The notes: generated by a model not told the origin, from the letters alone. Positions 27,028 through 35,675 are shown, counted from the first letter of the stretch. The stretch is DNA of 63,916 bases from Ilyobacter polytropus (GCA_003246855.1 QKCP01000058.1:1-63916), one strand, 5' to 3'. Translations and numbers: made by a program.

Positions 27028-27733
27028 CCTTTCCTTGTCTTCTATAGGAATAAAATCCGCCGCTACAGTAAGTGCATAGGCCGGATCTAGTTATATTTTC
27101 GCTCTTTATCCCCGCTTCTAATAAAAGCAGATAATTGAACTTCTCATTGTCATAATATATCTTTCCGTCTCTTATTTCAAAAACCTCTTTTGATATAATG
27201 GGATACCTATTCTGGTACTCCATGTAAAACTCCTCCTGCACTTCATAACAGCACGCACCTATACCTATACCGAGAGCCACTATTATGTCCTCCTTTAGGC
27301 TGCCGTAATTTTTCCCCATGAGTTCCAGCAGCTTAATCTGTATACCGTCAAAGCTGCCCCTCCATCCGGCGTGGCAGCCCCCTATTACATTTTTCTTCGT
27401 GTCATAATAGTATACTGGTAGGCAGTCTGCGTACTGGGTAAAGATGACAATATCTCTTCTACTGCTTATAAAGCCGTCTACACCTTCATAAAAATAGTTG
27501 TTTTCGTTATTTGAGATGTCCACCACATTGGTGGAATGAGTTTGCCTAGAATGAACAAGATGTCTATCGCTTATTCCAAGTTTCTTCAGAAACTCTTGCC
27601 TGTTCTTTTTGGCAGCCTCTCCATCAAGTACGAACTCGGATATGTTTCCTAACTCCTCTCCGGTAAACAAAGCAGCTATACCATACCTTTCAAATTCTTC
27701 AATTTCATAGTAATAATTCTTTTTAACAAACAT
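26990..27733 (-). CDS. pgeF: peptidoglycan editing factor PgeF / YfiH family (laccase domain)
   Basis: 247 residues. VHSRQTHSTNVV, FTQYADCLPVYYYD, GGCHAGWRGSFDGI and GIGIGACCYEV are the metal- and substrate-site motifs of the family once called polyphenol oxidases, now seen as purine nucleoside phosphorylases or peptidoglycan editing factors. GGGGGG precedes the start. First gene of a two-gene unit with the YiiX-like lipoprotein. Confidence 0.9.
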   Translation of the reverse strand: MFVKKNYYYEIEEFERYGIAALFTGEELGNISEFVLDGEAAKKNRQEFLKKLGISDRHLVHSRQTHSTNVVDISNNENNYFYEGVDGFISSRRDIVIFTQYADCLPVYYYDTKKNVIGGCHAGWRGSFDGIQIKLLELMGKNYGSLKEDIIVALGIGIGACCYEVQEEFYMEYQNRYPIISKEVFEIRDGKIYYDNEKFNYLLLLEAGIKSENITRSGLCTYCSGGFYSYRRQGKDAGRNGAFIYFK

Positions 27734-27753
27734 ATCAAGCCCCCCTTAAATAA

Positions 27754-27782
27754 ATAATATCGCTTAGTCAAAAGATTGTCAA
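27754..27782 (-). promoter_or_regulatory. promoter of pgeF
   Basis: Minus-strand TTGACA, 17 bases, TATTAT, about 25 bases before the start. Its -35 lies only seven bases from the -35 of the divergent plus-strand promoter. Confidence 0.65.
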
Positions 27783-27789
27783 TTTTACT

Positions 27790-27818
27790 TTGTAAATTTT
27801 ACCATTTTACGATATAAT
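27790..27818 (+). promoter_or_regulatory. promoter of the DUF2491-like gene
   Basis: TTGTAA, 17 bases, TATAAT, 40 bases before the start at 27858. Confidence 0.7.
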
Positions 27819-27857
27819 TAGAGTAAAAAAACAAACAATAAATAATAAGGAGGAGAG

Positions 27858-28790
27858 ATGGGCTTATTGAGTTTTCTCAAGGGTAACAAAGAGAATGTGG
27901 AGGAGTATCTGCCCTATAACTTAAAAATAGGTTCTTCACTGGAATTTGACCCAATTTTATTTTCTAAGCTTGGTAGCGAGAGTAGGTTCAGTTACAGAAA
28001 CACCATCAACGTGGTAAAAAAAATAGGTATATACGACGTGGACGACACTAAGTACACGAACATTTACCTGGAATCTGTAGGGAATTTGAAATCCTATGTA
28101 CAAGTCGGTCTAAAAGATGATGACATTGTTGAATGCAGGCTATTTTTGCAGTATGACGAAGTGTTCCCCGAAAAAAAAGAAGAGTGGAAAAAATGGGTAG
28201 GCAACCATTCTGTAGAGGGGATAATAGGAAAGGATACATTTGTCATAGAAGAGGACTCCTATGAAAAGATAAAGGAGATTCTGATAAACATAAGCAAAAA
28301 CAGCTATCCAGACTTCAAAAAGTTCGGCAAACTAAATTTTTCAATTACTGGGTGCATTTTTAAAACCAACATAATGAAGTCTATATCAAATTCAACCGGA
28401 CTTTCTCATACTGAAGTTTTAGAAAATTTTGAGAAAAAATTGCAAAACGAAAAGTGGCTGGATGAAATTCGAATAGAAGGTGACAACGAACTTTTCATTC
28501 TTAACGACAGCTTTTTAGGCAGCCTCACAAGTATAGTCTACAGAAATGAACTCGATCTCACAAAATTTTTAGATATAAACGAAAAAATCTACAGCAATAA
28601 CTCTTTTTTTAAGCCTGACTCCGTTCTCAAGAAGAGGTACTCTGTATACTCCAGAAAAATAAGAGACGAGTTCTACAAAAAAGAGTTTTTGGAGCTAAGC
28701 TTCATAAAAAACGAAAAGGCTCCGCATATATCCATAGACATAGGTATAGACATCCCGGTTTCTCAGCTGAATAGAATCCAGTTAATATAA
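27858..28790 (+). CDS. DUF2491-like cytoplasmic protein
   Basis: 310 residues, no signal peptide or membrane segment. The opening LPYNLKIGSSLEFDP, the later IYDVDDTKYTNIYLES and the VQVGLKDDDIVECRLFLQYD/EGIIGKDTF region follow the order of conserved parts in DUF2491 (YjfK-like) proteins, but the last 100 residues are extra. The family has no known activity. AAGGAGG precedes the ATG. Recognition is tentative. Confidence 0.5.
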   Translation: MGLLSFLKGNKENVEEYLPYNLKIGSSLEFDPILFSKLGSESRFSYRNTINVVKKIGIYDVDDTKYTNIYLESVGNLKSYVQVGLKDDDIVECRLFLQYDEVFPEKKEEWKKWVGNHSVEGIIGKDTFVIEEDSYEKIKEILINISKNSYPDFKKFGKLNFSITGCIFKTNIMKSISNSTGLSHTEVLENFEKKLQNEKWLDEIRIEGDNELFILNDSFLGSLTSIVYRNELDLTKFLDINEKIYSNNSFFKPDSVLKKRYSVYSRKIRDEFYKKEFLELSFIKNEKAPHISIDIGIDIPVSQLNRIQLI

Positions 28791-28822
28791 AGAAGACACC
28801 CTAGGGTGTCTTCTTTTATTTT
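28789..28822 (+). terminator. intrinsic terminator
   Basis: Twelve-bp stem AAGAAGACACCC/GGGTGTCTTCTT with a two-base centre and a T-rich tail, just after the DUF2491-like gene. Confidence 0.8.
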
Positions 28823-28823
28823 G

Positions 28824-28857
28824 GATAAAAAAAAGAGGAAGTAAAAACTTCCTCTTT
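28824..28857 (-). terminator. terminator of the ferredoxin gene
   Basis: Ten-bp stem AAAGAGGAAG/CTTCCTCTTT with a six-base loop and eight T on the minus strand, directly after the ferredoxin stop. Confidence 0.82.
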
Positions 28858-28860
28858 GCA

Positions 28861-29034
28861 TTACGCTCCTGCTGATATTGCAGATACTGGACAAGTTCCT
28901 TCGCAAGCTCCACAGTCTACACATGAATCTTTGATTTCGAATTTTCCTGTTCCATCTTCTACGATTGCAGATACTGGACATGCTCCTGCGCAAGCTCCAC
29001 ATCCGATACAAGTTTCTTTATCAATTACGTACAT
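28861..29034 (-). CDS. 2[4Fe-4S] clostridial-type ferredoxin
   Basis: 57 residues beginning MYVIDKETCIGCGACAGACP. Two CxxCxxCxxxCP clusters are complete (CIGCGACAGACP and CVDCGACEGTCP), 29 residues apart. AGGAGG lies eight bases before the ATG. A low-potential electron carrier for hydrogenase, pyruvate oxidoreductase or butyryl-CoA dehydrogenase. Monocistronic: own strong promoter and terminator. The codon choice (GCA, GGA, GTA only) looks like that of a highly expressed gene. Confidence 0.96.
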   Translation of the reverse strand: MYVIDKETCIGCGACAGACPVSAIVEDGTGKFEIKDSCVDCGACEGTCPVSAISAGA

Positions 29035-29196
29035 TCTAAAATTACCTCCTTTTATATTTTTGCTTATTTGATTGCTTAACTAACTTAATATAAGTTTAAA
29101 AATACAAACAGATTTGATCTGATATAAACCTATCTGCACTTATAAAAAACAAATGCGCAAATTTTACAGCATTTTATTTGCAAGCATTATAATAAT

Positions 29197-29225
29197 AATA
29201 TACCTTCTTTGATATATTTTGTCAA
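29197..29225 (-). promoter_or_regulatory. strong promoter of the ferredoxin gene
   Basis: Minus-strand TTGACA, 17 bases, TATATT. The leader is about 155 bases long and contains only a small hairpin (CAGAT/ATCTG). The same pair of elements and spacing occurs upstream of the second feoA-like gene. Confidence 0.75.
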
Positions 29226-29333
29226 GAATTTTTTAACAAAGATTAACATAGTTTGACTCAGTTAAACTTAGATAGTCAAATTTTATAAAATTTAAAGTTT
29301 TTTTGCTACCTTAATTCACTTGTGTTTTCCGCC

Positions 29334-31181
29334 TCAGTCCTCCTCGTAAAAGATTATGGAGTTGTAGTCTACCACTTCATTTGAAGGGTAAACCTCGCCA
29401 GAGTTTCCTCGCCTCAACACCTCAGACTTGGCCTTGCCTTTAAGCAATTTCGAATACTCAATAAGGGTCATTATAGGGCCGTATCCACATACGGATATGT
29501 TGTAGTTTCTTATCTTGTTATACAGTTCTTTAGAATCAAAAGTGAGTATTTTTTCTATCACGAGGTCGTCCAAATTCTTTCCTAATTCTGGGTCGACATA
29601 GTGGGAAAAATCCGAGGATGCTATTATGAGTATCTTTCTCTCTAGTTTTTTTGAAGCCTGGTATATCTTTTTTGCCAGTTGTACTGCATTTTCATAGTTT
29701 TGTTCCAAGAAGCAGATGGGCACTATCTTATAATCATAATCAAAAAAATACTTAAGGAATGGTATCATCACCTCTCCAGAATGCTCTTCGCTCTGCGCTA
29801 CTGAAGACACCGGTATGCCCAAAGCCTCTACCATTTCTTTGTCCAGTTCCAGATTACCCAACGGGCTTGACCAGTACCTGTGGCTGTCAACCTCTACAGA
29901 ATTACCCATACCGGTATGGTTTGGATTGACTATCACCACAGTATCATACCTTTGATTTTTTGCTATCTCAAAAAAATGTACTGCCTCATAGCCAGAAAAA
30001 ATATAACCTGCGTGCGGCACGACCCCACCGATTATATTTTTTTCAGATAATTTATACCTTATCTCCTTCTTTTCTTTGGCCAGAAGCTCTCCTATCAACT
30101 TTTCCAGCTCACTCTTGCTATCTGGATAAAATCTTCCCTCTGCACTGTTTTTCCTGACATCAAAACTTGCATACTTCATAACCCTCTCCTTACAGTATAC
30201 ACAGTTACCGACACTATTGAGCCCTTTCACATCCACTTCACGATTTTCTCTTCTAAGTGATTCCCCCTTGCAGTTTGGACAGTACGTATTTTCTATCCCA
30301 TCTATGCCACCGACGTTCCCAACGTACACGTAGTCTAGATATTTTTTTGCGGTTTCGTAAAATTTCAGTAGAAGTTTAACGTCGGTTGGCGGTTCGTTAA
30401 ATTTGTATGCCGGATAGTACCTGTTTATGTGTAGCGGTGTATCCCGCCCAACCTCATCCCTTATCCAGAGGAGCATTTTTTTAAAATCCTCCATACTGTC
30501 ATTTTTAGTCGGTATGACTAAAAAATCCAGCTCTATATGTTTGCCCCTTTTCTTCAGAAATTTTATGTTTCTGAGAACCGGCTCCAAATTCGCAGCTGTC
30601 ATCCCCTTGTAAAACTCCTGAGTGAACCCCTTTAGATCTATGCTGAAGGCGTCTATGTAAGGCATAAGCTTTTCCAGGGGTTCCTCCTCTATATAAATAT
30701 TGGTCACCATGACATTCTTCAGGTTGTGCTCTCTGGCCTCCTTGGCTATATCCAGCATATATTCATACCATATGGACGGCTCATTGTACGTGTAGGCTAT
30801 CCCGATGTTCCCCTTAGTTTTAAGCTCTAGGGCCATTTTAACTATATCCTCCGGGCTGGCCTCGCTGAGAAACTTAAATTCATCGATAGAAAATTGGGAT
30901 ATCTCCCAATTTTGGCAAAATTTACACCTCATATTACAGCCCAAAGTGCCCACAGACAGGAGCTTCGATCCCGGAAAAAAATTAAAAAGTGGTTTCTTCT
31001 CCGTGGCGTCTAGGTGCATAGAAGACACCTTTCCATAGACCTCTGAGTAGAGCTCACCCCCTATATTTTTTCTAACCCTACAAAATCCCCTGGCTTCCTC
31101 TGCTATTACACAGTGAAACGGGCAAAGATTACATTTAACCCGGTTGTCAGGGAGTTTTTCATAAAAAAGTGCCCTCTTCAT
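29334..31181 (-). CDS. AmmeMemoRadiSam radical SAM enzyme fused to MEMO-like protein
   Basis: 615 residues. The first about 340 form the radical SAM enzyme of this system: N-terminal CNLCPFHC with a further Cys near 34, then CNMRCKFCQNW with cluster Cys at about 82, 86 and 89, and a Cys-rich zinc-like part (YCPNCKGES, CVYCKERV). From about 360 a full MEMO domain follows: GGVVPHAGYIFSG, NPNHTG, ASSDFSHYVD and VCGYGPI, with the three metal-binding His and the conserved Cys. The two are usually separate genes. ATG at 31181 has AGGTGAGG upstream. Biochemical role unknown. Confidence 0.88.
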   Translation of the reverse strand: MKRALFYEKLPDNRVKCNLCPFHCVIAEEARGFCRVRKNIGGELYSEVYGKVSSMHLDATEKKPLFNFFPGSKLLSVGTLGCNMRCKFCQNWEISQFSIDEFKFLSEASPEDIVKMALELKTKGNIGIAYTYNEPSIWYEYMLDIAKEAREHNLKNVMVTNIYIEEEPLEKLMPYIDAFSIDLKGFTQEFYKGMTAANLEPVLRNIKFLKKRGKHIELDFLVIPTKNDSMEDFKKMLLWIRDEVGRDTPLHINRYYPAYKFNEPPTDVKLLLKFYETAKKYLDYVYVGNVGGIDGIENTYCPNCKGESLRRENREVDVKGLNSVGNCVYCKERVMKYASFDVRKNSAEGRFYPDSKSELEKLIGELLAKEKKEIRYKLSEKNIIGGVVPHAGYIFSGYEAVHFFEIAKNQRYDTVVIVNPNHTGMGNSVEVDSHRYWSSPLGNLELDKEMVEALGIPVSSVAQSEEHSGEVMIPFLKYFFDYDYKIVPICFLEQNYENAVQLAKKIYQASKKLERKILIIASSDFSHYVDPELGKNLDDLVIEKILTFDSKELYNKIRNYNISVCGYGPIMTLIEYSKLLKGKAKSEVLRRGNSGEVYPSNEVVDYNSIIFYEED

Positions 31182-31191
31182 ACCCCTCACC

Positions 31192-31704
31192 TCAATAATG
31201 TCTCTCTACTTGAAACCTATATATGACAAACTCCTCTCCCTCTCCTATTCCACCCTTCATTTTTGCAATTTTTACCTGTTCTTCCACGCTGTCTACCCCT
31301 TCAAGGTCCGGCAGCAATACCCCCCTCTTATAAGCTCCTGCCTCCACCAAAACTCCATATTTTTTTTGGTCTAGCTGTTCATATCCATCCACCTTTTCCA
31401 ATTCTGAAAGAACATCTACAGATATTTTGAGATGTTCTAGCTCCACCTTGTTTATAGGTTTAAAACGTGGGTCCCTGGTAGCTGCGGATATAGCGTTATT
31501 TATTATTTCTTCACATAAATTTTCCTGCACTGGGAGTATGGTTCCTATGCAGCCCCTTAGGTCACCGTTTAGAAGATGTATTGACACAAAGCAAGCTTTT
31601 TTTCTTTCCAGTTCATCGATCAATTTACAGCAACTTATTTTTTTCCCGTTAACCAAATACTCCTCTATGGCCTTTTTGGCTAATTTAACGTATACTGACT
31701 CCAT
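31192..31704 (-). CDS. AMMECR1-domain protein (AmmeMemoRadiSam protein A)
   Basis: 170 residues with the AMMECR1 hallmark NGDLRGCIGTILPVQ, then AATRDPRFKPI and VLLPDLEGVDSVEEQ. GGAGGTG precedes the ATG at 31704. It lies ten bases ahead of the fused radical SAM-MEMO gene, completing the three-part system in two genes. Function of the family is not known. Confidence 0.92.
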   Translation of the reverse strand: MESVYVKLAKKAIEEYLVNGKKISCCKLIDELERKKACFVSIHLLNGDLRGCIGTILPVQENLCEEIINNAISAATRDPRFKPINKVELEHLKISVDVLSELEKVDGYEQLDQKKYGVLVEAGAYKRGVLLPDLEGVDSVEEQVKIAKMKGGIGEGEEFVIYRFQVERHY

Positions 31705-31767
31705 TTTCACACCTCCATTATCTAATTCTATACAATTTTATACAATTCCATTTTCGCTTTCCTTTAA

Positions 31768-31797
31768 ATAAAAATGGGAGCTATCGAGCTCCCATTT
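31768..31797 (-). terminator. terminator of the DUF2325-DUF2023 unit
   Basis: Eleven-bp stem AAATGGGAGCT/AGCTCCCATTT with a four-base loop and TTTTATTT on the minus strand, overlapping the stop of the DUF2023-like gene. Confidence 0.75.
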
Positions 31798-32113
31798 AAC
31801 CAACTTTCATCTTCAAATACCTTTCGCACTGCTTCTTCCTGTCATATCCCAACATTATCCCCAAGATAAAGTCCTCTTCTGGACTGTAGTCCACCAGACT
31901 CTTTTTATTAATTTTCTTTATCACCTCTACACACTCATCGGCTCCAAAAAATATATTTATTTTTTTATCATCCACACTGTAAATTACATAATCTATATTC
32001 TCTCTGCTCAACCTGCTCTCAACAATATCCATCTTAGACTTTTCCAGTGTGTGCAGAATAAGATTTCTTACCCCTTTTTTATACTCATAAATATGATGAC
32101 AAAATACCTGCAT
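31796..32113 (-). CDS. DUF2023-family protein
   Basis: 105 residues. MQVFCHHIYEYKKGVRNLIL, INIFFGADECVEVI and SPEEDFILGIMLGYDRKKQC match the conserved parts of DUF2023, which is often encoded beside flavodoxin or iron-uptake genes. GGGGGATAAA precedes the ATG. It follows the DUF2325 gene and sits between the AMMECR1 unit and feoB. No activity known. Confidence 0.75.
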   Translation of the reverse strand: MQVFCHHIYEYKKGVRNLILHTLEKSKMDIVESRLSRENIDYVIYSVDDKKINIFFGADECVEVIKKINKKSLVDYSPEEDFILGIMLGYDRKKQCERYLKMKVG

Positions 32114-32137
32114 TTTATCCCCCTTAATAAAATCATT

Positions 32138-32422
32138 CTACCCATTCTTAAGTTCTAGCACAGCCTCTTTCAACTTATTCAAACTGCTTGAGTGTACTCT
32201 TATGAATTTTATATCATTTTTCTTACAGACCTTTAAGCTCTCCTTAGACAACTTGTGGCTTACAGTATTAGTAAATATTATACACGCATCGCAATTTTTT
32301 ATTTTTTTATCAAACTGTGGACATTTGGTATTAAAAACTTTACATTTCAAATCTTCACTCATGAAGACCTCTTTATATTCCCTTTCTATACCTTTTACCC
32401 CGCCTACCAAAGCTACTTGCAT
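32138..32422 (-). CDS. DUF2325-family protein
   Basis: 94 residues. MQVALVGGVKGIEREYKEVF, DACIIFTNTVSHKLS and FIRVHSSSLNKLKEAV are the family pattern, a small Rossmann-like fold (glycine loop, then SH/N motif). AGGTG precedes the ATG at 32422. DUF2325 proteins occur beside metal or oxygen-response genes. Upstream lies the Feo operon, so a metal-related role is a reasonable guess only. Confidence 0.75.
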   Translation of the reverse strand: MQVALVGGVKGIEREYKEVFMSEDLKCKVFNTKCPQFDKKIKNCDACIIFTNTVSHKLSKESLKVCKKNDIKFIRVHSSSLNKLKEAVLELKNG

Positions 32423-32561
32423 ACTACACCTCATTTCTATTTCTTAATTCATCCGACTGAATTTTTTTAAACCAGTAAATTTCTGTTAAATTATATGATA
32501 AAAAAATACACATACTTCTACATGCTTTTATTTTGAATTTCAAAGTAAAAAGTTCAAATAT

Positions 32562-32584
32562 ATGCAGTAGCATCGCTACTGCAT
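32562..32584 (-). terminator. hairpin after the feo operon
   Basis: Ten-bp stem ATGCAGTAGC/GCTACTGCAT with a three-base loop just past the last gene of the feo operon. The T-run beyond it is broken, so termination may be partial. Confidence 0.55.
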
Positions 32585-32591
32585 ACAACAA

Positions 32592-32762
32592 CTATTTTTT
32601 TAATTTTTTATCAGAACAACAGCTTTTATCAGAATGGTCATGGTCTCCACCACAAGATCCAGAGCAACTGCAACCTCCTTCTCCCTTAAACGACTTTATA
32701 ACGCTTCTTATGGAAAGTACTGCAATAACTGCAACAATCAATATAACTATTATAGTCTTCAT
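32592..32762 (-). CDS. FeoB-associated Cys-rich membrane protein
   Basis: 56 residues: a membrane segment (TIIVILIVAVIAVLSI) followed by a Cys-rich tail with CSCSGSCGGDHDH and a CC pair. This is the pattern of FeoB-associated small proteins in anaerobes. AGGGATG lies before the ATG. It begins 25 bases after the feoB stop. Probably an inner-membrane helper that handles ferrous iron. Confidence 0.88.
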   Translation of the reverse strand: MKTIIVILIVAVIAVLSIRSVIKSFKGEGGCSCSGSCGGDHDHSDKSCCSDKKLKK

Positions 32763-32787
32763 ATTTCATCCCTCATTATATAAAAAT

Positions 32788-34992
32788 TTAATAAAATAAC
32801 AAACTTCCTAACTGATAAACTAGAGTAGACACTATATAGGGAACTATAGTCATAACCGCTATTACGAAAAACATAAACCTAGTCCCAAATTCATGCTGTA
32901 TAGATGCCAGTGTTACCACGCATGGAACCACTAAAAGTATAAATATCATAAATGAAAATGCCTTCAAGCTGGCTCTAGGATCCCCTTCCCAAAGTTTTGC
33001 TGTTGCTGCAACGACTCCTCCAGCCTGTTCTTCTAATTCTTCCTCACTAGGTGGGGTAAACAAACCTGCCATATTAAAGCTTAGCATCTCGTAGACAGAA
33101 TCTTTAACAGCTACCCCAAAACCTTTTATTTGATTCAGTGTATCGTCCATAAAAGTAGTTTTCTCCTCTTCAGTTGTTTCAATTTTTTCCGCTTCATCCA
33201 CAAGAACTTGCCCCATAAACCCTACTACGACTTCTTTTGCAACTATACTCGGTGGTATGGCTGCTACAGTTTCCCACCTATCTCCAAAACCTGTGGGCTT
33301 CATTATAGGTTGTATCACTTTTGCTATTTTCCCCAAGTAAGAACTTTTTGTATCTCCGCTATTAGGAAAATACATAAGCCCCCAAAGTATTATCATTACA
33401 CCCATTATTATAGTCACAGCTTTTTTTATGTATCCAGAAGTTCTTTCCCACATGGAGTGCCATATCATTTTCATAGTCGGTATTCTATAAGGAGGTAGTT
33501 CTATGAGCAGAGCCCTTTCATCGATCTTGAAGTTAGGGAATCTTTTTAAAATAAGTGCTAAAAGTATCGCGACTATTATCCCTGTCATGTAAAGGCTCAA
33601 TACAACCAAGCCGGCTGTTCTGCTGAAAAAAGCAGCTGTAAACAGGGCATACACTGGAAGTCTTGCGCCGCAAGACATAAAAGGAGCCATCACAGCTGTA
33701 AGCTTTCTAGATTTTTCATCCTCCAATGTCCTGGTGGCGTATATAGCGGGAACCGAGCACCCAAACCCTAGTACCATAGGTACAAAAGCTTTTCCGTTAA
33801 GTCCTAGGTTTTTCATTATCTTATCCATCAAGAACGCAACCCTAGACATGTAGCCGCTTTCTTCTAAAATTGCAAGGAAAAAGTACAAGAAAAGTAGCAG
33901 CGGTACGAATACCAGCACTCCACCGACCCCGGCTATTATCCCGTCCATTACAAGCGAATTCAGCCAATCCGGCGTCCCCTCCATAAATATCCCAACGTAT
34001 TTCCCTATATAGTCCGCTATAAATCCATCCACCCAATCTATTAGTGGTCCACTACCATTAAATGTAAACATAAAAACCAAGCTCATCATCCCGAAAAATG
34101 CAAAAAGTCCTAAATACTTATTCAAAAGGAATTTGTCGATTTTATCTGTAAACTCCAGCCTGGTCTTCATAGAAGTTTTCAAAGTACGGGCTAGGACACC
34201 TTTTACAGCTCCATACCTGGCTTCTGCGAATATAGTCTCCGCATCTTCATCAAATTTATCCTCTAAAACCTCTATCCCCTTCTGTGCAAAATCTTCTGCA
34301 TCTATAGAATATTCGTTCTGAAGTTTTTCTAAAAAATAAGAATCCTGTTCCAATAGCTTTATGGTTATGAAATCCTGTGAATATTTTTCTCTTACCTTTT
34401 CAAATCTAGGTTCTGCCTTTACTTTTTCTTTTATTTTATTTATCTCTTCTTCTACATACTTATCAAATCTAAGCTCGTATTTCAAATGTGTCTGCTCTTT
34501 ATGCCTTTTGGCAACCTCTATGGCCTTTTCTAAAAGTTCCTGTATTCCCTTGTTTTTAATGGCACTGGTAGGAATTGCATCCATCTCTAAATGCTTCTCA
34601 AAGTTTAATCTATCCAGTGTATAGTTAAGCTTTTCAAATTCATCTAAAAAGTTAAGAGCCATAATCATTGGTTTACCTAATTCCTTTAAAAGCATTGTCA
34701 GGTATAGGTTTCTCTCTAAGTTCGTTGAATCTACAACGTTTATTATGACATCAGGGTTCTCTTCTATTATAAAATCTCTGGTAACCTTCTCCTCAATCGT
34801 ATAAGGGCTCAAACTGTATACGCCTGGAAGATCTACTAAGTTTACCTTCTCCCCTTTAAATTCGAATTCTGCTTCCTTTTTTTCAACTGTAACACCTGGC
34901 CAGTTTCCTACTTTTAGCTTAGATCCGGCTATGGCATTTATTAGTGCTGTTTTCCCCACGTTAGGGTTTCCTGCAAATGCAATCTTTATCAC
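32788..34992 (-). CDS. feoB: ferrous iron transporter FeoB
   Basis: 734 residues. N-terminal GTPase with AFAGNPNVGKTALIN (G1), DLPGVYSL (G3) and NFLDE (G4), then a GDI-like helical part. The membrane part has FGCSVPAIYATRTL and APFMSCGARLPVY gate motifs. A GTG at 34992 is chosen: AAGGGAG lies eight bases upstream, while the earlier TTG overlaps this site. Imports Fe2+ across the inner membrane. feoA immediately upstream. Confidence 0.95.
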   Translation of the reverse strand: MIKIAFAGNPNVGKTALINAIAGSKLKVGNWPGVTVEKKEAEFEFKGEKVNLVDLPGVYSLSPYTIEEKVTRDFIIEENPDVIINVVDSTNLERNLYLTMLLKELGKPMIMALNFLDEFEKLNYTLDRLNFEKHLEMDAIPTSAIKNKGIQELLEKAIEVAKRHKEQTHLKYELRFDKYVEEEINKIKEKVKAEPRFEKVREKYSQDFITIKLLEQDSYFLEKLQNEYSIDAEDFAQKGIEVLEDKFDEDAETIFAEARYGAVKGVLARTLKTSMKTRLEFTDKIDKFLLNKYLGLFAFFGMMSLVFMFTFNGSGPLIDWVDGFIADYIGKYVGIFMEGTPDWLNSLVMDGIIAGVGGVLVFVPLLLFLYFFLAILEESGYMSRVAFLMDKIMKNLGLNGKAFVPMVLGFGCSVPAIYATRTLEDEKSRKLTAVMAPFMSCGARLPVYALFTAAFFSRTAGLVVLSLYMTGIIVAILLALILKRFPNFKIDERALLIELPPYRIPTMKMIWHSMWERTSGYIKKAVTIIMGVMIILWGLMYFPNSGDTKSSYLGKIAKVIQPIMKPTGFGDRWETVAAIPPSIVAKEVVVGFMGQVLVDEAEKIETTEEEKTTFMDDTLNQIKGFGVAVKDSVYEMLSFNMAGLFTPPSEEELEEQAGGVVAATAKLWEGDPRASLKAFSFMIFILLVVPCVVTLASIQHEFGTRFMFFVIAVMTIVPYIVSTLVYQLGSLLFY

Positions 34993-35010
34993 TGTTCTTA
35001 CTCCCTTCAA

Positions 35011-35247
35011 CTAATTGTTTTTTTCTATACTCTCAATCTCTATATTTTGGGCATCCTGCTTTCTTATAGCTACTCCAGTCCCTTTCACTATATATTGTTG
35101 CGGATCCCCAAGCGGAGCATTTCTTTCAAACTTTATGTCTTCTCCTGCAGTTACCCCCATGGCAACCAATCTTTTTTTTAATTCCCCTACTTTACCTATT
35201 TTTACGATTTTAGCTTTTTGTCCTCTTTTCAAATCTGTGAGCTTCAT
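35011..35247 (-). CDS. feoA: iron transport protein FeoA
   Basis: 78 residues, an SH3-like FeoA domain: MKLTDLKRGQKAKIVKI, RLVAMGVTAGEDIKF and a C-terminal VAIRKQDAQNIEIE. The ATG at 35247 follows AGGGGG. It is thought to act on the FeoB GTPase domain. Ends 18 bases before feoB. Confidence 0.92.
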   Translation of the reverse strand: MKLTDLKRGQKAKIVKIGKVGELKKRLVAMGVTAGEDIKFERNAPLGDPQQYIVKGTGVAIRKQDAQNIEIESIEKNN

Positions 35248-35321
35248 AACATCCCCCTGTAAAATGTTTAATAAAAAATTTGAGTGCATCTATAAAATAT
35301 TTTGTTAATCAAAGTTTGTTT

Positions 35322-35360
35322 TTAAACAAAACTACAATCCGCAATAGATTGTAGTTTTTT
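35322..35360. terminator. terminator between the two feoA-like genes
   Basis: Eleven-bp stem AAACTACAATC/GATTGTAGTTT with T-runs on both strands. It separates the second feoA-like gene from the feoAB unit, so the latter needs its own promoter. Confidence 0.75.
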
Positions 35361-35361
35361 A

Positions 35362-35586
35362 CTAAATCTCTTTTACTATTATTTTGCTTGCAAGTCCAAA
35401 TCCCAGAAGAAACCTGCTGCTGTCTGTCTTTATCAAAAGAGTTGAATCTCCATCCCTTAATATGCATACGTGGCTCCCTATACAAAAGCCTCTCTCTATC
35501 AACTTTTTCTTGACTCCAATTCCACCTCTTATCTCTTCTATAACGAGGTCTCGATTCTTATCAGCATAAACTATTGGTTGAGTCAC
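35362..35586 (-). CDS. FeoA-domain protein (second copy)
   Basis: 74 residues from a GTG that follows GGAAGGTG by six bases. GIGVKKKLIERGFCIGSHVCI and RFLLGFGLASKIIVKE show the FeoA fold, but identity to the neighbouring FeoA is low. It lies upstream of feoA on the same strand, separated by a terminator. It may partner FeoB under different conditions or serve as a free regulator. Confidence 0.8.
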   Translation of the reverse strand: MTQPIVYADKNRDLVIEEIRGGIGVKKKLIERGFCIGSHVCILRDGDSTLLIKTDSSRFLLGFGLASKIIVKEI

Positions 35587-35646
35587 AAAAATCACCTTCC
35601 AAAATTTATATTATGGTAAATATTACCTAATAAATTCTATACTAAT

Positions 35647-35675
35647 AATATAACAGACATAACAATAATTGTCAA
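35647..35675 (-). promoter_or_regulatory. promoter of the second feoA-like gene
   Basis: Minus-strand TTGACA, 17 bases, TATATT. The motif AACTTTGATT lies just upstream on the plus strand, and an identical ten-mer lies ahead of feoA on the minus strand; this may mark an iron-response site. Confidence 0.65.

Noticed and set aside
28763-29011. Minus-strand ORF rich in Arg and Cys over the ferredoxin
   Set aside because: It is the wrong frame of the ferredoxin gene; the correct frame starts at 29034 and has both cluster motifs.
29247-29282. Inverted repeat TTTGACT/AGTCAAA upstream of the ferredoxin promoter
   Set aside because: Seven bases with a long spacer in AT-rich DNA; lies far upstream of the -35 and could be chance.
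32533-32799. Plus-strand ORF after the feo operon
   Set aside because: Antisense to the FeoB-associated Cys-rich protein, which has a membrane segment, Cys motif and ribosome site.
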